Shown here one piece after another: positions 45,206-53,915 of a stretch of 64,000 nt of DNA. The number at the start of each line of letters is the position of its first letter. Positions within the stretch are counted from its first letter, which is position 1. Under the pieces are notes generated by a model, which did not search any database, was not told where the DNA came from, and saw only the letters and a program-made list of their open reading frames with translations. A program made the translations under genes and the position numbers. The DNA comes from an uncultured Bacteroidales bacterium (GTDB lineage: Bacteria; Bacteroidota; Bacteroidia; Bacteroidales; P3), in NCBI GenBank assembly GCA_937901525.1, contig CALDHX010000013.1:1-64000 (forward strand), in the 5' to 3' direction.

Positions 45206-45528
45206 ACTTTTATTTTTAAAAAATTAATAATTCATGTCAAATTCTATCGTTCTACTATTATTGCATTTTACTTTTGTTTTATAATTTGTTTCTTCACATG
45301 CCACAAATGGCAACATAAGCATTAAATGCTAAACGTTTTACTATTCTTTTTATTGTTATTTTCAAGATTCTTTAAAAGAGTTACAGAAATAAGTCCAAGT
45401 AAATCAAGAAAATAGAATTACGAAAAAAAGTCTTTGTTTTTTTCTTTTTTTTCTTTGATTTTTTTAATTTTTTCTTTGATTTTTTTTGAAAAAGTAAAGA
45501 CTTTTTTTTGAGCTTTCTTTACTTTATT
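45206..45528. other. Gene-free A/T-rich region with hairpins
   Basis: No open frame of note. It holds two small palindromes, TGCCA-CAAA-TGGCA (45299-45312) and AGCATTAAATGCT (45318-45330). It also holds a 13-bp inverted repeat (45423-45435 with 45496-45508) whose 60-base loop carries two CTTTGATTTTTT units. The large inverted repeat ends about 20 bases from the SMR gene stop and may terminate that gene on the minus strand. Confidence 0.5.
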
Positions 45529-45852
45529 TTAATGAACCATTTTTAAGCCAATAATTGACGCAATAAGTGTAAAGGTAAACAAAAGTCTAAGAAAAGAAGC
45601 CGGCTCTTTGAAGATAAAAATCCCTATTAACACTGCTCCAACTGCTCCTATTCCCGTCCAAACAGGGTAAGCCGTTCCGATAGGTATTGTTTTTGTTGCC
45701 TTAGTTAGAAGAATCATACTCAGAATATAAAACATCACAAATGCTGCATACCATAAAGTTGCTTTATTTCCCGAAGCGAGATTGCCTTTTCCAAGACAAA
45801 AGGTGAAAAATGTTTCACACAAACCTGCTAAAATCAAGATTACCCAATTCAT
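45529..45852 (-). CDS. SMR-family small exporter (SugE/Gdx-like)
   Basis: A 107-residue protein with four membrane helices. MNWVILILAGLCETFFTF carries the essential Glu13. TKTIPIGTAYPVWTGIGAVG and FKEPASFLRLLFTFTLIAS then IIGLK are very close to the SugE/Gdx subtype (guanidinium exporters). The Trp usual near position 16 in that subtype is Phe here, so the substrate is uncertain. ATG 45852 is used; the longer frame from 45897 begins upstream of the promoter box (45887-45894). I see no obvious guanidine riboswitch in the ~28-base leader. Confidence 0.85.
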   Translation of the reverse strand: MNWVILILAGLCETFFTFCLGKGNLASGNKATLWYAAFVMFYILSMILLTKATKTIPIGTAYPVWTGIGAVGAVLIGIFIFKEPASFLRLLFTFTLIASIIGLKMVH

Positions 45853-45886
45853 TTCTATTAAATCCGTTTTTTTTATTAAGAGAATG

Positions 45887-45894
45887 CAAAAATA
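45887..45894 (-). promoter_or_regulatory. SMR gene -7 element (TATTTTTG)
   Basis: The minus-strand match to TAnnTTTG lies 34 bases before ATG 45852. It excludes the start at 45897. Confidence 0.5.
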
Positions 45895-45920
45895 CAAAAT
45901 TGTTTTTAATTATTTTTTCT

Positions 45921-45928
45921 TAACTTTG
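45921..45928 (+). promoter_or_regulatory. -7 element (TAACTTTG) of the patB-type gene
   Basis: The box ends 4 bases before ATG 45933. With the Bacteroidota spacing the transcript would begin on or next to the A of the start codon, that is, leaderless. Confidence 0.55.
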
Positions 45929-45932
45929 CCGT

Positions 45933-47120
45933 ATGGAAAAACAATATAACTTTGACCAAAACATAGAAAGAAGACATTCTGACTGTGTAAAATATGACTC
46001 TCTTCCCGATACTTACGGAAGAGATGACCTATTGCCTTTATGGGTTGCTGATATGGATTTTCGCTCTCCTGATTTTGTTATGGAGGCTATAAGAAAACGT
46101 TGCGAGCATGAGGTACTTGGCTATGGCAATCCTTCAAAAAATTATTGGAATGCTGTAATCAATTGGCTGGACAGAAGATATAATATCTCTTGTCAAAGAA
46201 ACGATTTGCATTTTATTCCGGGTATTGTAGCAGGTATTTCGTTTGCTTTGCTTTCTCTTACAAAAGAGGGCGATAAAATCTTGGTTACAACTCCTGTTTA
46301 TCCGCCTTTTGTCAATCTTCCTCAGTCTTGCAATCGCACTTTGGTGTGTAGCAACCTAAAAATAGAGAATGGCCGTTTTCTTATCGACTTTGAGGATTTT
46401 GAAAAAAAGATTGATGGTTGCAAACTCTTTATTATGAGTAATCCTCACAACCCTGCGGGAACAATTTGGGGAAAAGAAACCTTGGAAAGAATAGCCGAAA
46501 TCTGCCAAAGAAAGAATGTAATAGTTATTAGCGATGAAATTCACGCCGATTTAACGCTTAATGGCAACAAACACGTGAGTTATAGCACGGTTTCTAAGCA
46601 TGCCTTTGAACATAGCATAACTTTTATGGCTCCAAGCAAGACTTTTAACATTGCAGGCTTAGGAAGTTCGGTTTGTTACATTGGAAACGAGTCGCTTCGC
46701 AAACAATACTTTGGTTGGATTGATGCAATGGGTGTGGCATACGGCAATATTTTTGCTTACACTGCGGCAGAGGCTGCTTTTTCTTATGGAGAGGATTGGC
46801 TAAATCAAATGCTTGAATATTTGAAATCTAATATCGCTTTGCTTGAAAGCTTTGTTAAGGAGAATCTTCCAAAGGTAAAAATGGTTCTTCCTGAGGCTTC
46901 TTTCTTGGCGTGGTTGGATTTTAGCAATTATAACAAATCTCACAAAGAATTAGCTGAATTATTTATCAATAAAGCCGGGGTTGTGTTGAACGATGGCACT
47001 ACTTTTGCTCCAAAATCAATAAATTCACAATACAATTGTTGCTTCCGCATCAATTTAGGCTGTCCTCGTGCAACTTTACTTGAAGCTTTGCAACGTATTG
47101 CTAATAGTTTGAAAGATTGA
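45933..47120 (+). CDS. PatB/MalY-type PLP aminotransferase, cystathionine beta-lyase (C-S lyase)
   Basis: A 395-residue fold-type I PLP enzyme. LPLWVADMDFRSPDFVMEAI near the N-terminus is a PatB/MalY signature. MSNPHNPAGTIWGKE and ISDEIHADLTLNG hold the PLP Asn and Asp, and FMAPSKTFNIAGLGSS contains the Schiff-base lysine. The C-terminal NCCFRINLGCPRATLLEAL binds the substrate carboxylate. It probably cleaves cystathionine or cysteine conjugates to homocysteine or H2S with pyruvate. It appears leaderless. ahcY at 49-50 kb also feeds homocysteine metabolism. Confidence 0.9.
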   Translation: MEKQYNFDQNIERRHSDCVKYDSLPDTYGRDDLLPLWVADMDFRSPDFVMEAIRKRCEHEVLGYGNPSKNYWNAVINWLDRRYNISCQRNDLHFIPGIVAGISFALLSLTKEGDKILVTTPVYPPFVNLPQSCNRTLVCSNLKIENGRFLIDFEDFEKKIDGCKLFIMSNPHNPAGTIWGKETLERIAEICQRKNVIVISDEIHADLTLNGNKHVSYSTVSKHAFEHSITFMAPSKTFNIAGLGSSVCYIGNESLRKQYFGWIDAMGVAYGNIFAYTAAEAAFSYGEDWLNQMLEYLKSNIALLESFVKENLPKVKMVLPEASFLAWLDFSNYNKSHKELAELFINKAGVVLNDGTTFAPKSINSQYNCCFRINLGCPRATLLEALQRIANSLKD

Positions 47121-47124
47121 TATT

Positions 47125-47202
47125 GTTTTCAGGTTGTAGAAATAAAAAATGCAAAAATTTTTGCAGATTTAAAAAAAAGCAGTATCTTTGCAACCTGAAA
47201 AC
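47125..47202. repeat. 12-bp inverted repeat flanking the tRNA-Cys promoter
   Basis: GTTTTCAGGTTG (47125-47136) is perfectly complementary to CAACCTGAAAAC (47191-47202). Between them lie the palindrome GCAAAAATTTTTGC (47151-47164) and the -7 box TATCTTTG (47183-47190). The right arm starts immediately after the -7 box. It could be a regulator site or the patB terminator stem; nothing decides which. Confidence 0.6.
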
Positions 47203-47209
47203 GAGATAA

Positions 47210-47280
47210 GGTCTCTTGGCCGAGTGGCTAGGCACCGGTCTGCAAAACCGTCTACTCCAGTTCGAATCTGGAAGAGACCT
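47210..47280 (+). tRNA. tRNA-Cys (anticodon GCA)
   Basis: A 71-nt cloverleaf. The acceptor is GGTCTCT/AGAGACC with discriminator T, as expected for cysteine. The D-arm GCCGAGTGGCTAGGC is followed by loop CTGCAAA with anticodon GCA. The T-arm is CCAGTTCGAATCTGG. CCA is not encoded. The -7 box at 47183-47190 drives it and a terminator follows. Confidence 0.95.
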
Positions 47281-47286
47281 CAAAAG

Positions 47287-47319
47287 AAAAAGGTTACTTA
47301 AAATTAAGTAACCTTTTTT
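47287..47319. terminator. Bidirectional terminator after tRNA-Cys
   Basis: A 15-bp perfect stem (47287-47301 with 47304-47318) has a 2-base spacer and A/T tracts on both flanks. It serves the tRNA and the convergent ABC exporter gene. Confidence 0.85.
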
Positions 47320-47324
47320 ATTTT

Positions 47325-49148
47325 TTATACATCTAAGCTTTGCATATTCACAAGGCGAGAATATATGCCTCCTTTTTCTAAAAGTTCTTTGTGATTGCCA
47401 CTTTCTACAATTTTTCCTTTATCCATAACCAAAATAACATCAGCATTCATTATCGTTGTCAAACGATGTGCTATCACAACCGAAGTCCTATTTTTCATTA
47501 ACTGTGTTAGGGCTTGCTGAACTTCGTGTTCGTTTTGCGTATCTAAGGCAGAAGTAGCTTCATCTAAAAGAAGAATTTCGGGATTCTTCAACACAGCTCT
47601 TGCAATACAGAGTCTTTGTCTTTCTCCTCCTGAAAGACTCAGTCCTCTATCGCTTAGGTGTGAGTAATATCCTTTTTCCATTTTGGAAATGAAAGAATCG
47701 GCATTTGCAATCTTTGCTGCGGCAACTACTTCTTGCATTGTAGCCGAAGGATTGCCAAAAGCAATGTTTTTAAATATTGTGTCGTTGAAAAGAATTGCCT
47801 CTTGTGTAACAATTCCTATTTTATCTCTTAAAGAAGATATTGACAATTGTTTGATATTTATGCCATCAAAAAGAATTTCTCCTGAACTTACGTCTGCAAA
47901 ACGTGAAATTAAATCAAGTAGTGTTGATTTTCCTGCACCAGATTCTCCAACTAAGGCTACAACTTGTCCTTTTTTTATTGTAAGATTTATATCTTTTAAT
48001 ACGTTTTCTGAACTATTTTCATAGGAAAAGAAGACATTGCGAAATTCTATCTTGTCTTTAAACTCGTTTACTTGCAAAGGAGTTTCTACTTCTGTGATTT
48101 TTTCTTCTGCATCAAGGATTTCATAAATTCTTATTGCTGCTGCATCTCCTTTTTGCATATTATAATAGGCTGTTGAAAGCTCTTGCAAAGGAGAAATTAC
48201 TTTTGCAAAAATCAAAGTAAAGCCTATCAGAATTGCTGCTGACATTTTGCCTGCTAAGACTAATTCTCCTCCAAACAAAACTACAGCTACAAGCACAAAT
48301 ATTGCTAAAAATTCTGTTAAAGGTGAGGCTAATTCTTTTCTTCTAAATATTTTAGTCATCACCTTGGTGTAATAGTCGTTTGATTGCGAGAATTTCTCTT
48401 TTGTTACCTTTTCTGCTCCGTATGATTTTATAGCTCTAAGTCCTCCAAGCGTCTCTTCGCATTGCGACATTAAAACTCCCATTTCTTTTTGTCCTTTAAT
48501 GGAGTTACGTTTTAAGCTATTGCCTATTTTCTTTATTAAAAAATATGCAATAGGTAAGACCACAACAATAAATAAGACCAATTGCCAAGATGCAATTATG
48601 AGTGCTGAGAAGAAAACCAAAACCATAATGGAATCTTTCACCAACATCTGCAAACTACTCACTACACTCCATTCTATATCGGCTAAGTCGGAGGTTAATC
48701 TCGACATAATATCGCCTTTTTTCTTGTCTGAAAAAAAGCTAAGTGGTAGAATACATATTTTTTTGTAAACATCGTTTCTCAAATCGTTTACAAGTCCATT
48801 GCGAATAGGCACAATAAAATACATTCCTAAATAACGGAAAAGTGCAGAAAAGAAAATGCAAACAATATATACTACTCCTATTGCTATCAAACAAGGATAT
48901 ATGCCATAGATTTCTTTGTAAGCATTTAAGTGAAAAGAGAAATAATCCATCAAAGCGTCTTTGTCAAGACTTAATTCCGGACATTGCAAAGGTGCTTCTA
49001 TGACTCCGAATAATACCGAAATGAATGGAATTATCATTACAAAGGAAAAAAGCGAAAAGAAAACGTATATAAGGTTTGAAACTACGTTTAAAACTATGTC
49101 TTTCTTATAGTTCAAAATATATTTAAAAACCCTAAATACGTTTTTCAT
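47325..49148 (-). CDS. ABC exporter, fused permease and ATPase (MsbA/MDR type)
   Basis: A 607-residue half-transporter. Six membrane helices in the first ~330 residues include the ICL motif ADIEWSVVSSLQML. The nucleotide-binding domain has Walker A GESGAGKST, Q-loop IVTQEAILFND, signature LSGGERQRL, Walker B ILLLDEATSALD and H-loop IAHRLTT. It is expected to work as a homodimer at the inner membrane. Lipid A-core flippase (MsbA) is one possibility, but sequence alone does not prove the substrate. It is last in the merR-ddl-phosphatase-ahcY run. Confidence 0.9.
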   Translation of the reverse strand: MKNVFRVFKYILNYKKDIVLNVVSNLIYVFFSLFSFVMIIPFISVLFGVIEAPLQCPELSLDKDALMDYFSFHLNAYKEIYGIYPCLIAIGVVYIVCIFFSALFRYLGMYFIVPIRNGLVNDLRNDVYKKICILPLSFFSDKKKGDIMSRLTSDLADIEWSVVSSLQMLVKDSIMVLVFFSALIIASWQLVLFIVVVLPIAYFLIKKIGNSLKRNSIKGQKEMGVLMSQCEETLGGLRAIKSYGAEKVTKEKFSQSNDYYTKVMTKIFRRKELASPLTEFLAIFVLVAVVLFGGELVLAGKMSAAILIGFTLIFAKVISPLQELSTAYYNMQKGDAAAIRIYEILDAEEKITEVETPLQVNEFKDKIEFRNVFFSYENSSENVLKDINLTIKKGQVVALVGESGAGKSTLLDLISRFADVSSGEILFDGINIKQLSISSLRDKIGIVTQEAILFNDTIFKNIAFGNPSATMQEVVAAAKIANADSFISKMEKGYYSHLSDRGLSLSGGERQRLCIARAVLKNPEILLLDEATSALDTQNEHEVQQALTQLMKNRTSVVIAHRLTTIMNADVILVMDKGKIVESGNHKELLEKGGIYSRLVNMQSLDV

Positions 49149-49161
49149 TGCTTTCTTATTT

Positions 49162-50571
49162 TTAGTAGCGATAATGTTCTGCTTTATAAGGACCGTCTAC
49201 ATTTACTCCTATGTAATCGGCTTGTTTTTGTGTTAGTTTTGTAAGTTTTACTCCTATGTTTTCCAAATGAAGTCTTGCTACTTCTTCGTCTAACTCTTTT
49301 GGAAGACGGTAAACTCCTACTTCATATTTCTTTGTCCAAAGATCAATTTGTGCAAGTGTTTGATTTGTGAAAGAATTACTCATTACAAACGAAGGATGTC
49401 CTGTTGCACAACCAAGATTTACCAATCTACCTTCGGCTAATAAGTAAATGCAGTGTCCGTCCTCGAAAATAAACTTATCAACTTGTGGTTTGATGTTTAC
49501 TTTCTTTATTCCTGGATAGTTTTCCAACTTTTCAACTTGAATTTCGTTGTCAAAGTGTCCTATATTACATACTATGGCTTCTGTTTTCATTCTTGCCATA
49601 TCTTCAACTGTGATTACATCGCAGTTTCCTGTTGTTGTAACATAGATATTTCCTTCTTTCAAAGCGTCTTGCAAAGTTGTAACTTCAAATCCCTCCATTG
49701 CAGCTTGTAAAGCACAAATTGGGTCAATTTCTGTTACTAAAACTCTCGCTCCATATCCACGCATACTTCTTGCACATCCCTTTCCAACATCGCCATATCC
49801 ACAAACAACAACTACTTTTCCTGCTATCATAACGTCTGTTGCACGTTTGATTCCGTCTGCCAATGATTCTCTACAACCATATAAGTTATCAAATTTACTT
49901 TTTGTTACAGAGTCGTTTACATTTATTGCAGGAATTAACAATTCTCCTCTTTCCATCATTTGATATAAGCGATGAACTCCTGTTGTTGTTTCTTCGCTAA
50001 CTCCTTTTAGGGTTTTAAGAATTTTATGCCATTTTTGAGAATCTTCTGCGTAAACAGCCTTTAAGGTTTTCAACACTATTGCTTCTTCTGTGTTAGAGGC
50101 TTCTTTGTCAAGTAAAGAAGGGTCGTTTTCTATTGCGTATCCCTTGTGTACTAATAAAGTTGCGTCTCCACCATCGTCTACAATCAAGTCTGGACCTTCT
50201 CCATTAGGGAAAGAAAGTGCTTGATTTGTACACCACCAATATTCTTCTAAACTTTCTCCCTTCCATGCAAAAACAGGAACTCCACGTTCTGCAACAGCAG
50301 CCGCAGCATGATCTTGTGTAGAGAAGATATTGCAAGAGCACCATCTTACATCAGCTCCTAATTCTGTTAATGTTTCAATAAGAACTGCTGTTTGAATTGT
50401 CATGTGCAAAGAACCCATGATTCTTGCTCCTTTTAACGGTTTTTCTTTTCCGTATTTTGCTCTCAATGCCATTAAACCCGGCATTTCTTTTTCAGCAATT
50501 TCAATTTCTTTTCTACCAAAGTCTGCCAAAGACATATCAGCAACTTTGTATTTCAATGTATAGTCTGTCAT
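49162..50571 (-). CDS. ahcY: Adenosylhomocysteinase
   Basis: A 469-residue NAD-dependent enzyme that splits S-adenosylhomocysteine into adenosine and homocysteine. Key segments are [35 protein letters not shown], the catalytic [16 protein letters not shown], the NAD fold [31 protein letters not shown], and the C-terminal [10 protein letters not shown]. The frame extends 48 residues further upstream, but that segment overlaps the phosphatase gene and has no family counterpart. ATG 50571 ([13 protein letters not shown]) is used. Confidence 0.96.
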   Translation of the reverse strand: MTDYTLKYKVADMSLADFGRKEIEIAEKEMPGLMALRAKYGKEKPLKGARIMGSLHMTIQTAVLIETLTELGADVRWCSCNIFSTQDHAAAAVAERGVPVFAWKGESLEEYWWCTNQALSFPNGEGPDLIVDDGGDATLLVHKGYAIENDPSLLDKEASNTEEAIVLKTLKAVYAEDSQKWHKILKTLKGVSEETTTGVHRLYQMMERGELLIPAINVNDSVTKSKFDNLYGCRESLADGIKRATDVMIAGKVVVVCGYGDVGKGCARSMRGYGARVLVTEIDPICALQAAMEGFEVTTLQDALKEGNIYVTTTGNCDVITVEDMARMKTEAIVCNIGHFDNEIQVEKLENYPGIKKVNIKPQVDKFIFEDGHCIYLLAEGRLVNLGCATGHPSFVMSNSFTNQTLAQIDLWTKKYEVGVYRLPKELDEEVARLHLENIGVKLTKLTQKQADYIGVNVDGPYKAEHYRY

Positions 50572-50585
50572 TTTTATATTATTTT

Positions 50586-51635
50586 TTATTTTTTTATCAA
50601 TGAATAAATTTTCCAAAACACGTCTGTGTTTTGCATTACGCCTGTAAAATTTTCTGCTCCTACACCATAAGAAAATATTGGCACGGGAACTGCTGTGTGA
50701 TGCCAAGAAGTCCACTCGTCTTTCGTTAGATTGTTGTCGGCAGGCAAAGTAAGTCCTCCTGTTTCGTGGTCAGCAGTAACGACAATCAAAGTTTCGCCGT
50801 TCTTTTTTGCAAATTCAAGAGCAATTTCCACACATTTATCAAAGTCTTTTACCTCATCAATCATCTCATTGTATTTATGTAAATGTGCTTCCATATCTAT
50901 TTTACTTCCTTCAAGCATAAGGAAAAAGCCATTCTCATTTTTAGAAAGCGTATTCAGCGTTTTTTCTAAACTTTCTGGCAATACATCTCCTCTTTTCTTT
51001 GCATTATCTAAGTGTCCTTCGCCAAGAAGTGCATAAAATCTATCGGATTTAGTGTTTTTTATTTGTTCTAAATCGCTATATATTTCATATTTTTTCTTAG
51101 TAAGCGAGTCTATTAGGTTTAATTTATCTTTTCGCTTTGAGGCAACAAACCTATCTTTTCCTCCTCCTATAACAATATCAATGTTTTCTTTGATAAAGCT
51201 TAGTGCTATTTCATCTTGCTGATTACGGTCTTTGACATTTGCTACAAAACTTGCAGGTGTGGCATGTGTAACATCACAAGAAGTAATTATTGCAGTACTT
51301 TTACCTTGATTTTTTGCTATTTTCAAAAGCGAAAGATGAGAATTTGAAAGAGAATCTAAGCCTATTGAACCATAAAGTGCTTTTTGTCCGATTGCAAGTG
51401 CTGTTCCTCCTGCTCCTGAATCGGTTACTTCTTTGTTTGCGCAATATGTGATTGACAATCCAACGTATGGCATTGTGTAGATTGTCAATTGTTTATCATT
51501 TGCAAGGTATGCAGCGTATGTTTGTGCTACTCCCATTCCGTCTCCTATGAGAAAAATTACATTTTTAGGTTTTGGTTGAGAGTAAAGATTAGCAAATAAA
51601 AATATTGCTAAAAATGCTAAGATTATCTTTTTCAT
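50586..51635 (-). CDS. Alkaline phosphatase (exported)
   Basis: A 349-residue phosphomonoesterase with signal peptide [20 protein letters not shown]. The metal site IFLIGDGMG (Asp32) is followed by the nucleophile motif [17 protein letters not shown] (Ser73), [33 protein letters not shown] and [10 protein letters not shown]. All core metal ligands appear present. It is periplasmic, releasing phosphate from organic esters. Start ATG 51635 shares a base with the ddl stop (TAATG), so translation is coupled. The longer frame from 51674 lacks the signal peptide at its start. Confidence 0.93.
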   Translation of the reverse strand: MKKIILAFLAIFLFANLYSQPKPKNVIFLIGDGMGVAQTYAAYLANDKQLTIYTMPYVGLSITYCANKEVTDSGAGGTALAIGQKALYGSIGLDSLSNSHLSLLKIAKNQGKSTAIITSCDVTHATPASFVANVKDRNQQDEIALSFIKENIDIVIGGGKDRFVASKRKDKLNLIDSLTKKKYEIYSDLEQIKNTKSDRFYALLGEGHLDNAKKRGDVLPESLEKTLNTLSKNENGFFLMLEGSKIDMEAHLHKYNEMIDEVKDFDKCVEIALEFAKKNGETLIVVTADHETGGLTLPADNNLTKDEWTSWHHTAVPVPIFSYGVGAENFTGVMQNTDVFWKIYSLIKK

Positions 51636-52618
51636 TATAGACCTAATTGTTCTAAAAGAGTTTGATATAACCATTTTGTATCGCGTCCCATTGCACGAAC
51701 TTGTTGAGGAACTATGCTTTGAGCCGATTGTCCTGGTGTTGTATTGACTTCAAGGAAGAAAAGTTTGTCGTCTTTCTCACGATAAATGAAGTCTATTCTA
51801 CAAACTCCTGAGCAATTTAGCCTTTTATATAATTTTTTTGTTGTTTCTTGTACTCTAAGCATCAATTCATCGCTCACTTGTGCAGGAGTTATTTCGTTTG
51901 AAAGCCCATTGTATTTTGCATCGTAATCAAAAAATTCTGTTTGTGATACGATTTCTGTCGCAGGAAACGCAATGATTTCTTTTTCTCCTACTTGCATCAC
52001 TCCACAACTAAATTCCCTTCCTTCAATAAATTCTTCTATTAAAACTTTATGATGAACATCAAAGGCTTTTTCAATAGCTGGCAAAAGGTCTTCTTTGCAA
52101 GAAACTTTGCTCATACCGATTGAAGAGCCTCCTTCTGAGGGTTTTACAAATAAAGGAAAGTTAATTGTTGAAGAAATCTTATCTAAGTCTAATTCTTCAT
52201 CTTTAAAAACACTTGTATTCTTTGCTACGTTTACTATATCAAAACTTCTAACAAGTGCATTGCAGACCTCTTTGTCAAATGTTATTGTAGAAACAAGTGC
52301 AGAGCAAGTTGTGTAAGGAATATTTAGCATATCGAAATATCCTTGCAACAATCCGTTTTCACCAGGCGTGCCATGAACAATTATTAACGCCCCTTCAAAG
52401 TTGATTTTTTCTCCATTTAATGTGAGAGAAAAGTCATTTTTGTCTATTTCTATATGTTTGTCTTCTACACAATAGTACCACGATTGTTTTTCTATTACAA
52501 TTGTGTAAACATTATATTTGTTTGTATCTATATTTTGTGCTATTTGTCCTGCTGAACGAATAGATATTTCATATTCTCCTGAGTATCCACCTGCTACAAG
52601 TGCTATATTTTTTTTCAT
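51635..52618 (-). CDS. ddl: D-alanine--D-alanine ligase
   Basis: A 327-residue ATP-grasp ligase for peptidoglycan precursor synthesis. VAGGYSGEYEISIRSAGQIA is the N-terminal signature. HGTPGENGLLQGYFDMLNIP follows, with ATP-grasp segments FVKPSEGGSSIGMSKV, IEEFIEGREFSCGVM and GVCRIDFIYREKDDKLFFLE then VNTTPGQ. The chain is complete. It comes 23 bases after merR and overlaps the phosphatase start by one base. Confidence 0.95.
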   Translation of the reverse strand: MKKNIALVAGGYSGEYEISIRSAGQIAQNIDTNKYNVYTIVIEKQSWYYCVEDKHIEIDKNDFSLTLNGEKINFEGALIIVHGTPGENGLLQGYFDMLNIPYTTCSALVSTITFDKEVCNALVRSFDIVNVAKNTSVFKDEELDLDKISSTINFPLFVKPSEGGSSIGMSKVSCKEDLLPAIEKAFDVHHKVLIEEFIEGREFSCGVMQVGEKEIIAFPATEIVSQTEFFDYDAKYNGLSNEITPAQVSDELMLRVQETTKKLYKRLNCSGVCRIDFIYREKDDKLFFLEVNTTPGQSAQSIVPQQVRAMGRDTKWLYQTLLEQLGL

Positions 52619-52641
52619 TTTATGATTTTATTACTTTAAAA

Positions 52642-52968
52642 CTAACTTTCCAATTGAGATTTCATATCTAATAGCATTGCTTTCATCTCATTTAAGGTTG
52701 CTATTAATTCAAATTTAGGATCTAAGTATTGTTGCTTATTTGATTGCAAGAGTTTCTTAACCCCATCTAATGAATAACCACAATCTCTTGTAAAGTAAAG
52801 AATTTTTTTCAAAAACTCAATATCTTTATCTGCGTATCTTCTTACACCAGCATTTGTTCGATGTGGTTTTAAGTTGCTAAATTCTTTCTCCCAATAACGC
52901 AATGTTGAAGCAGGAAGCTCTAACATTTCGGCAACTTCGTTAATTGTATAGAATAATTTACCTTTCAT
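52642..52968 (-). CDS. MerR-family transcriptional regulator
   Basis: A 108-residue protein. The N-terminal winged helix-turn-helix reads FYTINEVAEMLELPASTLRY then WEKEF, followed by NAGVRRYADKDIEFLKKILY and a C-terminal dimerisation helix. There is no cysteine-rich effector domain, so it is a small MerR type with unknown signal. The -7 box lies directly against the start codon, implying a leaderless transcript. It is the first gene of the ddl-phosphatase-ahcY run. Confidence 0.85.
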   Translation of the reverse strand: MKGKLFYTINEVAEMLELPASTLRYWEKEFSNLKPHRTNAGVRRYADKDIEFLKKILYFTRDCGYSLDGVKKLLQSNKQQYLDPKFELIATLNEMKAMLLDMKSQLES

Positions 52969-52972
52969 TTTA

Positions 52973-52980
52973 CAAAATTA
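52973..52980 (-). promoter_or_regulatory. merR operon -7 element (TAATTTTG)
   Basis: The minus-strand box ends 4 bases from ATG 52968, so the message probably starts at or next to the start codon. Confidence 0.5.
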
Positions 52981-53014
52981 GTGATTATTTTTCACTTAAC
53001 GCTGAATGAGATTT

Positions 53015-53052
53015 TTTTTTCAAAGAAAAAATGAAATTTTTCTTTGAAAAAA
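53015..53052. repeat. 16-bp inverted repeat of the CAAAGAAAAA motif
   Basis: TTTTTTCAAAGAAAAA (53015-53030) and its exact complement (53037-53052) flank a 6-base loop. Further CAAAGAAAAA copies follow at about 53063-53095. The region lies between the merR promoter and the terminator of the T9SS gene and has no open frame. Confidence 0.7.
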
Positions 53053-53110
53053 TAAAAAAAAGCAAAGAAAAAATTTCAAAAATCAAAGAAAAAAAATTGA
53101 AGAAAACAAA

Positions 53111-53138
53111 AAAAAGAGACAATCACTTGTCTCTTTTT
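53111..53138 (-). terminator. Terminator of the ispB-tlpA-DUF6029-Omp28-T9SS run
   Basis: A 12-bp perfect stem (53111-53122 with 53127-53138) has a 4-base loop and, on the minus strand, an A/T-rich tail. It lies 20 bases after the last gene. Confidence 0.8.
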
Positions 53139-53158
53139 ATAATAATAATCACAAAATA

Positions 53159-53884
53159 TTAGTGTCTTACAACTAATTTCTTTGTTGAAATTGTTGTATC
53201 GTCTGCTATGATTGAGTAGAAATAAACTCCGTTAGGCAATTCTGCTGTGTTTATATTAGCTACTGATTTTACTCCTACTTTTGCAGGTATTGTTTTAACT
53301 GTTTTTCCAACCATGTTACGAACTGCAATTTCTGCATTAGAGTAATTTGCAGGTATTGAATAAGAAACTTTTACGTTGTTTACAGCTGGATTTGGATAAG
53401 CACTCAATGAAAGTGAGGTTGCTTTTGTTTCTTCTAATCCTACTTCATCATAATATTTTACATAAAAGCTTTCTAATGTTTCATATTCACCTTCGGTTGC
53501 TGCGGCTTTCATTATGTTTACTTTTATAATAACTGTGTTTGTGTTTGCTGGGTAATAAGCTATGTCAAACTCAGTATATTCTTCATTTGGATTAAGTGTA
53601 ACAGGTCCTGCAAAGGTTCCTTCTGTGCAATTGCCAAAACACATTAAGAATTCTGTGTTTTCTTCTCCAAATGTTTTTTCATAACTAATGTAAGTATCAA
53701 TCGGACTTTCTGTAAGATTAGTTAAGAAAAAGAATGCCTTTGATTCTTCTCCTTGAACCACTTCTATTCTCAAAGTATCATTAGAAACATATTCTTCTCC
53801 TTGATATGTCATTCTGAAACTTTGTTGTGCACTTACTCCAAGCACAATAAATAACATCGCAATAAATAAATACGTCTTTTTCAT
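53159..53884 (-). CDS. Exported protein with T9SS type A sorting domain
   Basis: A 241-residue protein with signal peptide MKKTYLFIAMLFIVLGVSAQ. A single beta-rich domain (about 25-150) includes a Cys pair in EFLMCFGNCTEGTF that could form a disulfide. The T9SS tail reads LSAYPNPAVNNVKVSYSIP, then VRNMVGKTVKTIPA and ELPNGVYFYSIIADD. It is the last gene of the ispB-led run, 31 bases after the Omp28-like lipoprotein. Confidence 0.8.
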   Translation of the reverse strand: MKKTYLFIAMLFIVLGVSAQQSFRMTYQGEEYVSNDTLRIEVVQGEESKAFFFLTNLTESPIDTYISYEKTFGEENTEFLMCFGNCTEGTFAGPVTLNPNEEYTEFDIAYYPANTNTVIIKVNIMKAAATEGEYETLESFYVKYYDEVGLEETKATSLSLSAYPNPAVNNVKVSYSIPANYSNAEIAVRNMVGKTVKTIPAKVGVKSVANINTAELPNGVYFYSIIADDTTISTKKLVVRH

Positions 53885-53915
53885 ATTGATCTTAATTTTT
53901 TATTTGTTTAACAAT

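Noticed and set aside
50572..50715. 48-residue N-terminal extension of adenosylhomocysteinase
   Set aside because: Overlaps the alkaline phosphatase coding region and has no counterpart in the family.
53011..53110. CRISPR-like or mobile-element repeats
   Set aside because: The repeats are short A/T words without regular spacers, terminal inverted repeats of an IS, or a transposase.
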